Numbered from the stretch's first letter, positions 45,601 to 56,750 are shown. The stretch is DNA of 64,000 bases from Cricetomys ansorgei (GCA_026225945.1 JAMJFZ010003581.1:7940501-8004500), one strand, 5' to 3'. The notes: a model not told the origin generated them from the sequence alone. Numbers and translations: made by a program.

Positions 45601-46067
45601 ATATCTAATGTATATTATATATTATCACATGTAATCTATTATGATATCACATATGCATTCCTTCCTTGGAATTTGTGTGTGTGTGTGTGTGTGAAATAAA
45701 ATCTTGGCCTGGCTCTATACCATCAAGCATGTTTTAGGCCAATCTAAGTCTTAATGAGTAGGTGAGAGAGACCCCGATGGTCACCTGTGATACCAGACAC
45801 ACATACTAACCCACCCGAGCAAAGTCCATTAGATCATATGCTTTCCATTCCTTATAACTTTTCTGTTGTTTTGTTTTTGTCTTTTGTCTTTTCCTCCACC
45901 AAAAAAAAAAAGTCAAAATTAAACTTAACTTCATTTTCTTAAGGAATTAATTCACAAAAGACTCTAAGAAGGTCTAAAGCCTTCGAGATCTGACTTTCTT
46001 AGAGCTTAGGCACAGTTACTTGCCCGATCAGCGCACTCACCGTAACTGTCTCACGAGGGCCCTTCAT
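42424..46067 (-). CDS. IL17F: Interleukin-17F, three coding exons
   Basis: Secreted cystine-knot cytokine paralogous to IL-17A. It homodimerises or pairs with IL-17A and signals through IL17RA/IL17RC in mucosal defence. The coding join on the minus strand is 46067-46041, 43888-43668 and 42661-42424, giving 161 residues, the same length as mouse. A hydrophobic signal segment at 12-22 predicts cleavage after A28. Cysteines are C45, C100, C105, C135, C150 and C152; knot pairs are expected as C100-C150 and C105-C152. Sequons are N74 (NRS) and N83 (NIT), the latter created across the exon 2/3 junction. Hallmark blocks are [22 protein letters not shown] and KVGCTCV. V81 and R145 replace residues I remember as Asp and Leu in mouse. 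The frame is intact and splice sites are GT-AG. Confidence 0.97.
42662..43667 (-). other. IL17F: IL17F intron 2
   Basis: GTAAGT donor and TTCAG acceptor. It carries a sense-oriented B1 beginning about 45 nt from the donor. Confidence 0.85.
43478..43622 (-). mobile_element. B1 SINE (minus) in IL17F intron 2
   Basis: The minus strand starts ACCAGATACAGTGGTGCACA and passes 'cctttaatctcagcacttgagaggcagag' and 'gttggaggccagcctggtctac' to 'gagaccctgtctcaaagac'. It has the same orientation as IL17F. Confidence 0.94.
43668..43888 (-). CDS. IL17F: IL17F coding exon 2
   Basis: Begins with GTCAAGTC after TTTTCCAG. Encodes residues 10-82 plus two bases of codon 83: the signal core and N-terminal arm through SPWVY. 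The upstream in-frame extension to 43960 is intron. Confidence 0.96.
43889..46040 (-). other. IL17F: IL17F intron 1
   Basis: Donor GTGAGT and acceptor TTTTCCAG. It contains an AT-rich patch (45585-45655) and a short TG repeat (45674-45692). No SINE recognised. Confidence 0.8.
45674..45692. repeat. Short (TG)n microsatellite
   Basis: Nine TG units in IL17F intron 1. Confidence 0.9.
46041..46067 (-). CDS. IL17F: IL17F coding exon 1
   Basis: Nine codons (MKGPRETVT) before donor GTGAGT. The start matches the family N-terminus pattern MK-x-x-RET and has G at -3. Confidence 0.92.
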
Positions 46068-46155
46068 GTCTGGTTCCCAGCAGCTGCTTCTCTGTTCAGG
46101 AAGCACTTTCTTCTGAGTACGTCTCCCTGGGTATGTCAACGACAGCACCTGTCAG

Positions 46156-46162
46156 TTTTATA
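46156..46162 (-). promoter_or_regulatory. IL17F: IL17F TATA box
   Basis: The coding strand reads TATAAAA, about 90 bp before the start codon, the same spacing as in IL17A. Transcription start is predicted near 46130. Confidence 0.82.
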
Positions 46163-46185
46163 GCAATCACTGTCCCTGTTTCCAC

Positions 46186-46215
46186 TGACCTCCTTACTGT
46201 CTGTAAGTTGTGGTT
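46186..46215. promoter_or_regulatory. IL17F promoter RORE-like and RUNX-type sites
   Basis: TGACCTCCTTA (46186-46196) has an intact GGTCA core in reverse, with one mismatch in the 5' extension. TGTGGTT (46209-46215) contains the RUNX core. Both lie just upstream of the TATA box, paralleling the IL17A promoter. Confidence 0.45.
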
Positions 46216-46219
46216 GACC

Positions 46220-47395
46220 GAGACTTACTGACGAATGCAGGTTTTTTTCTACTCCACTTCCTGAAGGGAAATCAAAGGGGGACCCCTAAAGAGAGATGAC
46301 GAAAAATGGACCAGACCTTCCTTTCTTTCTACCCCCCCCTTTCCACTCCCTTTACCCTCAAACTATAGTGATATTCTGAATTTACTACAGATATGAACCA
46401 AGTCATAGATTACTGTCACGACCTTTGATTCCTCCACAGATCGTCAGTCAACATTCTTGTCACGCACTGTGGGTTCTACTTTCAGGTCATGCAATAGAAT
46501 CCATGATTGAAATGGGAGGAAGTCATCCTTACCAAGCCTTGGTTTTAAACACTATAGATTAACAAATAATCATTCACACAACACATCTGGCCCTTATCTT
46601 TGATTGAGCACCATTTTTGTTAGCTGAAGTGAACTAGTCAATAGAAGACTTTAAATGCTCTGGCGCACAGTTTATAGGCTTGCAAAAAAGTTCGTTTGTC
46701 TCTGTTCAGATCCAGAACAAAAAGAAATGATCTGTCAAGTACGTGCATTCTATTCTAGGGAAAATCACTCGTTCCTTCAGATCCAGGTAATAAGCATTTG
46801 TCAAGCACACGCAATTATGCTTGGGAAACACAGTCATTCTGCTCCCTCAAAAACATCAGTAGCTTACTTCTGAAAAATCTCTATTACGATCAAGTAAAAG
46901 GTTTTACACTTCGACTAGTTGTGAGTCTCTGTGTCAATTACCATGTGCTCCAAAATGAAGCGTCCCCAAATGCAGGGAGTGGGGGTGGATTTGGTTAAAA
47001 CTACATATTCCTGTATAAAATTCTATAACAATATATATATTTTAAAGATCGGGTAAATGTGCACATTTCTTGTTTCCGTTCTAGATCTCAAAGCTCTTGT
47101 CCCCTATGGCCAACCTGTTTGGATAAATCTCCATTTTCCTTAACTGAAGAGCATCCAGAATTGACTCCTGTCTTCGCCTGTGGAGTTTCTGCGCCCCTGT
47201 TCTCTGCAACTGTCAGAAGTTCAACTCCTACCAGAAGACTCTCAAACCACCCTCTCCTCTCACTCTCAGTAAGCTCAAATTCTATCTGTCTTTTGCCTGC
47301 TTGTGTTTCAGGATGGTTCTCTAAGGTCTTAACAGATGCCAGGTATCTTTATCCCCTCTCCAAATGCACATCCTCATATATACAATTGACATCAC
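46220..47395. other. Upstream flank of IL17F
   Basis: No repeat or exon recognised. It may hold distal IL17F control elements, but no perfect RORE was picked out by eye. Confidence 0.35.
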
Positions 47396-47398
47396 ACA

Positions 47399-47402
47399 GT
47401 GT

Positions 47403-47443
<41 letters not shown>
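47399..47443. repeat. (TG)n microsatellite
   Basis: About 20 TG units with one CTGTG break. The 175-residue frame across it is not a gene. Confidence 0.96.
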
Positions 47444-47444
<1 letters not shown>

Positions 47445-47445
<1 letters not shown>

Positions 47446-48800
47446 CAAACACAGGTTCAATATAAGTGTTTTAGCCAGACTGAAATTCCCATGCTTATCT
47501 CCCAGAGAATTTTAAGGTCTCACCGCAAAAGACAGCTCATGTATACAGTGAAACTGGCTTCATCGAGTCTCAAAGCGTGCTTTTAGATTTCAACTTTGCT
47601 TGTATCCCTCATGCTACCAAATGAGTATACCAGTGAGTCTCTTAATCTGGAATAAATTCGATAGGTTTAGGCACTTGTTCTGGATCTGCATTGTCTGCCA
47701 AAGTATTGTCTGCCTTCCTCCGTCTGCACTGTCCGTCTCCTCTCCTCTTCCTCTCTCTTTTCACTTCTCCCTTTGGAAGTGAACAGCTTTCCCCTGCCAC
47801 ACGCTCAAGGATACCATACAATATTCTTGCCTCATCCTGGCCCAGAAACGTGACACCAAGTGACCATACACTGAAACCTCTGAAACCGTGAGCCACACTA
47901 CATCATTATGCCTTTAAGTTGATTGTCAGGTGTGTTGCCACAGCAACACAAAGTTTGTTAACACGCTCGCTTTCCTCAGTAGTCTCTTCTCCCACGGGCC
48001 TGCTTCAGTACATAGAAGAATATAACAGCTACCCTGAAAGGATGAGCTAGAAAAAAAAAATAAAGGCATCAGACTCAGCACCTAAGAGTTTTCTGGATTG
48101 CAGGGGAAGAGTAAAACAGTACCTTCTGTGAGAAGGAAGTGGCGTTGACTTTCACATCTGTGGTCAAATCACTGTCCCCTTCAGAGTGGAAACAACTTAT
48201 TGGGTTGTCAGATCGATAACTGCCTACAACCAACAGGTCTGGATTGTTAATGTAGCCTGTATTTATTCAGCATCTTCCCACAGGAAGCAGGTGTTTATAC
48301 TCTGGAGACAGCAACGCATATATGATGAGCAGACAGCCCACTCTGGTGAGCACACTTCTCTGACTGGCCTCATGTCATCGCCAGCTTTGGGAGTTTCCGA
48401 AGTGCACTGGACCCCTTGTCCAACGCGCAGTCCACACTCAGCTTCAGAGAGCACAGAAAACAAGCAATCCCCGGGAATGGCTTACACACAGCTTCGAGTG
48501 GGCTAGTACACTGTAACTGGCAAAACATCCAGAGTAGCCAGTGTGTTATGCTCTACTATGTGCTTGGAGCCACACTTCATGTCCTTTGCAGGACACTGTC
48601 CCAGATTACAGCCCGTACTATTTTAAATTTGTATTAAGAAGTTCAAAATCTGGTTACATGATGAAGGTCATCAGGCATATATTAACCAATAAGATAATGG
48701 CATGAAGTTGTTAGTGATCTTGGTGGCATTAATATTAACATTTAATTTTACAAATCCAGCCTCAAGAGATTTTATTCCCATTCTATGAAGGTAAATCTTG
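47445..48800. other. Intergenic, no gene seen
   Basis: Unique-looking sequence with opposed short frames lacking homology. Confidence 0.35.
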
Positions 48801-48814
48801 CCAAGATATGTTGC

Positions 48815-49075
48815 TACAGGGAGATGACTCTGTGGGTTAAGAACATTTGCTGGGAAAGAAGAGGACCTGAGTTCAAATCCTCAGCACCCAATAAAAGCTG
48901 GACTTCCTTTTAACCCCAGAATCGAGGGACAGAATCAGACTGGTTCTGGGAGCTTGCTGGCCAGACAGCCCAGATAAAACACAAAGTTTCGACTCAGAGA
49001 GAGATCTATTTCGAAAAAAATATTAACAGCAGAAGTCATTCTCTGACCTCTGCATGTATGCATCCAAGCACAGAA
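48815..49075 (+). mobile_element. B3-type SINE (plus)
   Basis: 'agggagatgactctgtgggttaagaacatttgctggg', 'gaggacctgagttcaaatcctcagcacccaataaaagctgg', then 'gggagcttgctggccagacagccc', ending in TG/GA repeats. Confidence 0.9.
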
Positions 49076-49100
49076 GTGTGTGTGTGTGTGTGTGTGTGTG

Positions 49101-49138
<38 letters not shown>
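49076..49138. repeat. (TG)n(GA)n compound microsatellite
   Basis: About 13 TG units followed by about 17 GA units. Confidence 0.97.
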
Positions 49139-49139
<1 letters not shown>

Positions 49140-49140
<1 letters not shown>

Positions 49141-51837
49141 TGCTACAGCACAGCTGTACATCTGAAAACACAGAAATTAATGTCTGAAAATGAGGTACTA
49201 CCGTAACAAAGGCTTAAACAATTTAACTGTACTTCGGACAGTTAAATTACAGGTCAAAGAAATGATGATCTATGTTACATAATAAATCCATTTGACAAAA
49301 AAAAAATGCAATAGCATCAAAGGTAGACATTGTACCTAATTAATTTGTAGCCTTAGAGAAAGAGAAAACAGAACCTTATTTGTGGATATTAGATTTTCTG
49401 AAATGATAAATGTAACACAAAAAAAGAAAGTGGGTTCAGAACAGGGCTGAAAGGTTTGCAAATAAGAGAGAGAATCAAGTCCAGAACTCCAGAGTCCTGC
49501 AAGACTGGAAAGAAGAAACATGTGTTTCTACCCACCCAAAGTAAAAGACAAGATCAAAGAGGCTTCTGAGAGAAATGCCCAGACACACCTTCCATCCAAA
49601 CAAATATTCCGGGGTAACAATCAATGAAGCATGAAGAAACTGGATGTAGGGACTCCAAACAAAATATGTACGGATATGGTTCTATAAGTCAAGAGAGGAA
49701 GAAAGAGTTGAGGGAATGAAAAAAGAGACATAGGTTTTTCTGAGCATCATGCTTCGAAAGGAAATTCTAACTTATAAAAGGAAGCTACTCCGCTTTTGAG
49801 AGCGCTCTCAGAATTACCCTGGAACTGATTCTTGTACCTCAACCACCAAGGAGCAGGAATTAAAGTCCCGGCAAGGAATTCTTCACCAACACTATTTTAT
49901 ATGTATCAAAGAGATCATACTAGGAAGAAAACATCAAGTACAGCCAGGGACCAGAGAGTAAAAATCAAACGAGCTCCTTCCAAACCAGAACCAAGTTCCA
50001 ATCGAGGGAGAGTCTGTCTGTCTGTCAGGCATACGAGATACCCACAACCCACCTGAGCAAAACATCAATGCTACAAACTCAAATAACTACTTAGATCCCA
50101 CTCTTTTTCTTCCAAAACAGAAATAGTTATTGCTGTTTTCCTGCCTCTATTCCACCTGTCCATGCAATCACCTACAGTATATCAGACAGACAGACAATCA
50201 GCCACTATGAAGTGAGCCATAGATTTGCACTAGATACGCTGATTCCATGGCACCATACAATGCTTTCCTTAGAGAAGATGTGAAAAAATTGTGAGAATTG
50301 AGGCCAAGTATTTGATGGAAAGAGAGGCAGATGCTGGAAGGCACTAATCAATTCATCAAAAAAGCTGTTATCTGCTTCCAGGAACATAGTGTGGCTTTTT
50401 TTTCTCCCCTCCTTTCCCTTTGACTTGCTCTGGCCCCTGAAATGTGTGTGAGTCACTTCCAGGCAGAGAAATGAAAAACTCATGTGTCATCCACCATGAC
50501 TGCTCTCCTCCTGCCTCAGGGATTATGGGACCGTGTGGGGAAATAATAATGTGGTAAGAGGGCAGAGCCTCTACCAGTCTGCATCTCTGTGCTAGTTCAA
50601 GGAACAGTCTCCCGTTGGATGACCCACCCTGGGCACCGCAGTGGAGCATCTGGTCTTGCAAACCACTGGGACCAGGGCATTCTTTATTTGTCATGTATCC
50701 GGATCCAAGCAGCCTGGTGTGATGAGGCCAGCTTACCAGATCTGTCGGTGCTGGATAGGGAGGTAGGCCAAAAACCGGAACTGGAACGGACACACACACA
50801 CACTGCGTCTTGAGTTCACAGGGGCCGAACTGCCCAGGTGGTTTGTTCTCAGCTTCTTATCCCCTTCCTCACCAGAGGTATATGTGCAGTTTCCACAAAG
50901 ATCACAAGGGACCAACCAGATGCGCACACAAGCACAAGGTAAATGATCACGAGGGGAGAGGCGTACATTTTGATCACAAGGTTACTGATCACAACGGAAA
51001 AAGCATATGTGTAAGCGCTAGGTTACAAATCAACAGGGTAAATCAGAATATATACAAAACATTATTGTTCTGTAGTGAACCATAAAGCCACCATCCTGAT
51101 TCATGAGATTAAGAAGGAAGGTCTCTTTAAGTAATCTTTGACTTCCCTGAAACAGGTTGTCTCTGGGCTTGTCTTGTCTTGCTCAACAGCTGTCCCAAAT
51201 GAGATGTAAGCATTTAGCCAAAGGCACACAGCAGAATTTGAGCTCAAGGTCAGGGAGGTTCCCCACACTGGCGGAGACATTACAGGATTTTGCAGTCCTT
51301 TTGTTTACTTTTACTTTTTATCTGAACTCTGATTTCTCATAAAACAAGACAGCTAAATGATTTTATCATATACTACAGTTAAAGAGTATTATAAAATAGA
51401 ATTAAACTAAAATTTTAAACTGACATTGGTTTTTTTTTTTAATTTTACTGTTTTGTTCACAAACAAAAGTTCTTAGTATATGGTATATTTTAACCCTGCA
51501 TTATCTCCAAGTGGTTTATTTTCCTGGACATTGTATATTTATGTCGAAGTCAGGCCTTTCATAGAATATGAGAATATGAGGCTAGAATGCCATCAAAATA
51601 TCCTGGATTTTATTCTCTAACTTCATGCTTTTTGTATCTTGTTGCTCCCTCAAGCAAAAGATTCTTCTTTTCCTTGGGTTGTTTGAGCTAATTAAATATA
51701 TAGTTTGCCCTTTAGTTCATCTAAAACATCCAGGCTCCATTCTCTCCAGTTATTGGGCATTTGTATGTAGACCCTACCAAATCCACATAATCCTTTTTCC
51801 CAGCTTAATGCAGCAGAATAGTTTCAGTTTCAAGGTG
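49140..51837. other. Intergenic, no gene seen
   Basis: Long repeat-poor stretch with only a short CTGT/GACA patch (50021 and 50184). The frames at 50205-50813 overlap on both strands and show no homology. Confidence 0.35.
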
Positions 51838-52030
51838 CCTTATTTATTTATTTATTTATTTATTTATTTGGGAGTGTTTTGTCTACATAAATGCCTGGAT
51901 GCCAGAAGAGGGCATCAGATCCCATTATACATGGTTATGAGCCACCATGTGGTTAGTGGGAATTGAACTCAAGACCTCTGGAAGAACAGACAGTGAATGC
52001 CCTTAACAGCTGAGCCAACTTCCAGCCCTC
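51838..52030 (-). mobile_element. B2 SINE (minus) with TTTA tail
   Basis: The minus strand reads 'gggctggaagttggctcagctgttaagggcattcactgtctgttcttcc', 'gaggtcttgagttcaattcccactaaccacatggtggctcat' and 'tctgatgccctcttctggcatccaggc', then a TAAA-repeat tail (51838-51870). One of the best-preserved B2 copies here. Confidence 0.96.
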
Positions 52031-52154
52031 AAGGTGCTTTGAATCTGTTAATTTTTCTTATCTAGTGAGCCCCATCATGTATTTTTTTAGAAGCAACACA
52101 ATGTCACAATCCATAGCAACTAATCCCACACACACACCTCTCTCTCTCTTTCAT

Positions 52155-52292
52155 TTCCTGTTTGTCTGTTTGTTGAATAAGGTTTCTCCATCTGTCTCTG
52201 TCGCCTGGGCTGGCTTTGAACTCAGATCTCTATTTGACTGGCCTCAGACTCAGAGATCTGTCTGCCTTGTGTGTGCCACCACGCCCAGCCAG
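52155..52292 (-). mobile_element. B1 SINE (minus)
   Basis: The minus strand starts GGCTGGGCGTGGTGGCACAC, then 'ctctgagtctgaggccag', and ends 'gagaaaccttattcaacaaac'. An imperfect CT tract precedes it on the + strand. Confidence 0.9.
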
Positions 52293-52507
52293 CCCTTCTC
52301 TTTAAATGTTATAATTGTTTGTCAAATGAAAGTGATGTGCGTGAATATCCGTATGCTGATGTTTATGAGACTAGGAATTACTTGGGTGTGAGTTAACAGA
52401 ATGAAACTACGGAGACTTCCTTTCCCTCTGCCTTTTATGGCTCTGATTTCTCTTCCCGACTTTCTTACCTTTATTCTCCGTCTCCTCCTCTCTGAAAAGG
52501 GGTTGGT

Positions 52508-52690
52508 GGGCTGGGGCAGTAGTTCAGCTAGTAGAATGACCCTCTGGCATACACAAAACTCTGGGTTCAGTTCCCTAGCACTGCATAAATGAGGTGTCAC
52601 AATCCCAGCACTGAGGACATAGAGACATGAGGAACAAAAGTTTTAAGTTATCCTAGGCTGTATAGGGAGCTTGAGGACACACCGAACTAG
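52508..52690 (+). mobile_element. ID plus B1-like composite SINE (plus)
   Basis: The ID-like head 'ggctggggcagtagttcagctagtagaatgaccctctggcatacacaaaactctgggttcag' is followed by a B1-like section ('ggtgtcacaatcccagcactgagg ... cctaggctgtatagggagc'), the B4-type arrangement. Confidence 0.78.
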
Positions 52691-52691
52691 A

Positions 52692-52812
52692 GTCCGGGAG
52701 TGAAAAAGAGGGTGGGAGAGAGTAGAAAAAAAGGAAGAGAGCAAGAAAGAAAAGAAAAAGGGAGGGAGAAAGAAAGAGAGAACGACAGAAGGCAGGAGGA
52801 GGAAGGAAGTAC
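52692..52812. repeat. Purine-rich GA tract
   Basis: GAAA/GAGA/GGGA units extending from the SINE tail. Confidence 0.88.
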
Positions 52813-53099
52813 TTATGATGGCAGGGAGGAGGGAAAATCTCTGTGAGAAAAATAAGGAAGAAAAGCAAGAATAGGGTTTCCCTAGGACACAGTGTGAGAG
52901 TCCTGGGTGGAAAGGTTGTTAAGTCACTAGAGAAAGGTCCAGTTTGAACAAGGGCTCTCTCAAATCTGAGCTGATTCTATGGGTCTGTGGAGGCATTTGC
53001 ATTACACTTTTGTTTCCTTGTTAACAAACAAATAATTAAACATCCACTCTGGGCTGGATAAGAAGAAGAAAAACAAAATGCACTACCTAAAAAGCAAGA

Positions 53100-53325
53100 C
53101 AGAGCTGGAGAGACAGCCCAGTGTTTAAGAGACCTGGCTGCTTTTGCAAAGGACCTAGGTTTGAGCCCCAGTACCACGTGATGACTCACCATAGCTTCAG
53201 TTTCAAGGGATCTGATACCTTCTACTGGCACCAGGCATGCACGCAGTGCACATACCCATTTATGTGTGCACATACCCATGTATGCAGGTAAAATACTCAT
53301 GCGTATACAATAAAATGAATAAGTC
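53100..53325 (+). mobile_element. B2-type SINE (plus)
   Basis: 'agagctggagagacagcccagtgtttaagagacctggctgcttttgc', 'cctaggtttgagccccagtaccacgtgatgactcacca', 'gatctgataccttctactgg', then a TGTGCACATACC repeat and an AATAAAA-type tail. Confidence 0.92.
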
Positions 53326-53358
53326 ATTGAAAAGGTTGTGTGCTACCACGCTCAGCAT

Positions 53359-53360
53359 TT

Positions 53361-53401
<41 letters not shown>

Positions 53402-53407
53402 CAGATA
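53359..53407. repeat. (GATA)n microsatellite
   Basis: About ten GATA units then GACA. Confidence 0.97.
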
Positions 53408-53682
53408 TCAAGAAAGCCACCATGATGGTGCTCTAACATTGACTGCACTAAGTTAAGTTTGGCTTTAACGGAAAGGTTGATGAAATTGGGATGCAGCAGG
53501 AGGATTAGCTGCGTATGACACTGGAGGAATACAACATCTTCTAAATCCAGGGGAGCTGTGTACTTTGTGGCAGATCAGACAGCACCACTGCTTTAGAGAC
53601 AATTTACCTGGGGCCTTTTGGGGACTGCAAAGAAAAAGCCTCTTCTGGGCTAGGTGCACAGTGTGAAGTCATTATGTGTTTT

Positions 53683-53698
53683 AAAAAAAAAAAAAAAA
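53683..53698. repeat. Poly-A run
   Basis: Sixteen A residues, not attached to a recognised SINE. Confidence 0.8.
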
Positions 53699-54087
53699 GG
53701 CAGGAATTTGAGTTAGCTCCGGAAGGAAATGAGATGTCGATCAGACATTCCTAGTGGCTGAGCTAACAAAGGAGTTTTCAAGTCACAAGTCTAGGATACA
53801 GACTGTTCCCAAGTCTACATTGTGCTTTAATTGGTTTGGAGGTTTCTACATATAAGGTAATATTCTGACACACAAAACAGTCTTACGTTATCTACACAGA
53901 CCAAAGCGACTCGAAGAAGACAGATCTCCTCAGGATAGGAGCCAGCAAGCACCAGTCTTTGCTATGACAAGTAAAGACTACTACCTCAAGCCTGCAATCT
54001 AGAAGGATCTTGCTACCCAACATTAGGTCTCAAATTCGTCTAATTTATTAGCTCTGGGGAACTTCTTTGAAATATGGAAATTTCATT

Positions 54088-54264
54088 TTCTTCCTTTCTT
54101 TTTTCTTCCTTCCTTCCTTCCTTCCTTCCTTCCTTCTTCCTTCCTTCCTTCCTTCTTTCCTTCCTTCCTTCCTTCTTTCCTTCCTTCCTTCCTTCCTTCC
54201 TTCCTTCCTTCCTTCCTTCCTTTCTTTCTTACCTTTTTCTTTCTTGCTTTCTTTCTTTTTATTT
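54088..54264. repeat. (TTCC)n microsatellite
   Basis: About 150 bp of TTCC/TTCT tetramers. Frames on both strands are low-complexity. Confidence 0.97.
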
Positions 54265-54265
54265 T

Positions 54266-54362
54266 TTTCAAGACATGGTTTCTCTGTTGTAACTCTGACT
54301 GTCCTAGAACTCACTCCAAAACAAACTGGCATCTGTCTCCACCACCACCCACCCAGCTCAGC
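54266..54362 (-). mobile_element. B1 SINE fragment (minus)
   Basis: The minus strand ends 'gtcagagttacaacagagaaaccatgtc', the B1 3' half in the local subfamily form. The TTCC repeat is its expanded tail; the head is degraded. Confidence 0.85.
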
Positions 54363-54439
54363 TCGCTGGGAGTAACTGCATCATGTGGGAAGTCTGAGAT
54401 GCCCTGCACTAAGGAATATTAGAAAAACAAACAAATATA

Positions 54440-54540
54440 GTGTGATTTCTAACTCTAGTAAACCCAGCACTTGTGATTTCGAGACCAGAGGATCATGGGA
54501 TATAGGCTAGCCTGGAATACACAGTGAAATCAACAAACAA
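54440..54540 (+). mobile_element. Degenerate B1 SINE (plus)
   Basis: 'taaacccagcacttgtgatttcgagaccagaggatc..gggatataggctagcctgg' retains the B1 order. Confidence 0.6.
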
Positions 54541-55304
54541 GAGTGTAGAGGGATCACAGAATGCATGACATGTTTCTGAAACTGGGAAACTGATAACCAA
54601 ACATCCCTGTAAGTCTGCTGGATAAGAAAAGAGAAATATTAACTTCCTGTGCACCTTTATGGCTAAAAAGCATACCTCTTCTCCTATATTCTGGATGGTT
54701 CTTTGGCCAGCGTGGGGCTAGCCTACTAGGAAAGTGAAGCAGTTTTGAGTCCCAGACTGAGCCAGCAGCTTCTGGGAGGGTTCTTCGCAGACTTTCACTT
54801 ACTCAGCTGCTGGCTGACTTCTGACTTCCTGCAGAGAGCTGGATGGAATTAGTCAGCACACTGCCAAGCACAGTACCTGGGGAAAGCCTCGCTTACTGTC
54901 TGTCAACTGAAGGTTGAACACCCTCGAAATGTTCCTGCCTTCCTCCCACCAAGTCTCTCCTTGGCTCGTTTCTACCAAGGTTATACAGGAACCAGGGATC
55001 AGCAATTTTCGTCCCTGTACTTTCCCCCAGTTGTCACGTTGACAAGCAATAGAGTTTCGGAAGAGAAGGAGCAGAAAATTTGATATTTCACCTCATTCTT
55101 GTTTCTAAATCATTAATTTCGCATATATTGGCTCAAATCTGATGTATGTGTCACGGTCCCAAAACAGTCACACAAGCAAACTCAAATTTGAGTGTTGGTT
55201 CTGTGCCCTCCTGCTCTCTGGCTCTTTTTTCTTTTTCCTGTAGTGAGTGATCACTTCAGTTATCTGAGTCCCATCCAAACTCACAGCATCTCCCACATCC
55301 ATGT

Positions 55305-55382
55305 CCTCATCCCTCACCCCCACCCCACCCCCGCTCCTCCTCCTCCTCCTCTTCCTTCCACCACCACCACCACCACCAAATC
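55305..55382. repeat. C-rich (CCT)n(CAC)n patch
   Basis: CCCCACCCC, then CTCCTC triplets, then six CCA triplets. Confidence 0.9.
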
Positions 55383-55824
55383 CTCTTGTTTTCCTTCTTC
55401 AAACTCTCCATTTACTCTCATGCCAGTCCATTTCACAATTAATAATTAACTAAAGACAACTGGAGATGACTTTTGTATCGGCCACTTGAACGGCTGTTTG
55501 TAAGGGCTTTGGATTTCTAAGGGTTTCTCATGTTCATTCATAATTTGTTCTCTGACTCTTAAATGCTTTGAAGGGGACCACTCTGAATCCTACCACCCTG
55601 AATTAGGTTCCACCATGCCTACACCCATAGTGATCATTCTGCCTACAGCTGGTACTCAACAAATACTCGCTGGACTTTACGTTATGTCAATGTTATTTTA
55701 TTTCTCTCTCACCTAGCTTAAATAATTAAAATGGGGCATTTTGAAGAAGAGAAAACTTGAAGACACAGAATATTATTTTCAAATATTTTTGCTTTGAAAG
55801 GGAGAATTGGACTCTAACCAAGTC

Positions 55825-55935
55825 TTTTCTCTTTTTGCCCACTGTGTAGCCCTGGCTTCCCTGAATTTCAATGTGTAGACAAGGCTGCCTACCAGGTTCT
55901 GGGATTCAAGGCATATACTACCCCAGCTGCCTGTA
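55825..55935 (-). mobile_element. Degenerate B1 SINE (minus)
   Basis: The + strand 'cccactgtgtagccctggcttccctg..tgtagacaaggctgcct..gggattcaaggcatatactaccccagctgcc' is an inverted, eroded B1. Confidence 0.7.
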
Positions 55936-56059
55936 AACAAATCTTGATGAGCACGAAGTAACACTCTGGGGGACTCACGAATCGGGAAGCTCTGGGGAGG
56001 GCTAAACCTCCTCCAAAGCTGCTTGTACTTTAGGATGTATGGAACCCCCAAACAGAAAT

Positions 56060-56262
56060 TGGAGCCAGTGAGGTACCTCACTGGGGAAAAGATGCTTGCT
56101 GCCAACCCTGATGAGCTGAGTTTGATCCCTTGGTCCCACATGGCAGAAGGAAAGAGCAGACTCTCCCCTGACCTCACACAAACTCTTTGGCACTCATACC
56201 AAATAAGTAAATAAGTAAATAAATAAATAGTGCTAAATAAGTAAATAAATAAGTTTGACAAA
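56060..56262 (+). mobile_element. B2/B3-related SINE (plus) with AAAT tail
   Basis: 'cagtgaggtacctcactggggaaaagatgcttgctgccaaccctgatgagctgagtttgatccc' and 'gcagactctcccctgacctc..aaactctttggcac', followed by AAAT-type repeats. Confidence 0.85.
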
Positions 56263-56706
56263 ATGCTAAAGAATATCATGATTGATTATCCTCCCAGTCC
56301 CAGTCAGGAAAGTGGGAGTGCATGTGAGGATATGTAAGTATATACATGGATGGAATGGGGTAATAGAATCCCTGCTCATTCATTCTTCCTATCACTGTGT
56401 GGGAAACAATAGCGGACTCCAAATGCTAGGCATTCTAAATGCCGTAACTGTGTGTCCATGAAAATCCAGATTAAAATGAGAATGGAAGGGAAGAGGAAGA
56501 GGAGGGAGGTTTAAAATGAGCACACTCGGGGCATGTATCACTTTCGCCCGGCATAGCTGGGACTCAGAACAGTAGTCCTTGGGTCTCATAATTTGGGTAG
56601 AAAGGCTTAGAAGACAGAGGGTTTGAACAGTGGATGAAGGGGAAGGGTGGGAAGGGGCATCTGAAGAGGAAAACTGATGTGCCTTCTTCCCCTTTCTGCC
56701 TTCTAG

Positions 56707-56750
56707 GCTCACAGAGCAGAGAGCTGGGGCTCACAGAGCAGAGAGCTGGG
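56707..56750. repeat. Exact 22-bp tandem duplication
   Basis: Two identical adjacent units beginning GCTCACAGAGCAG and ending AGCTGGG, followed by a third start (GCTCA). Confidence 0.95.

Noticed and set aside
47059..47586. 175-residue open frame
   Set aside because: The second half is a Cys-Val run from a TG repeat and the rest has no family resemblance.
50205..50813. Cluster of overlapping frames on both strands
   Set aside because: Mutual shadows; no homology, splice pattern or codon bias that I could see.
54048..54375. Overlapping long frames on both strands
   Set aside because: Artefacts of the TTCC microsatellite.
55779..56279. 166-residue minus frame
   Set aside because: Built from an inverted B1, a B2-type element and its AAAT tail.
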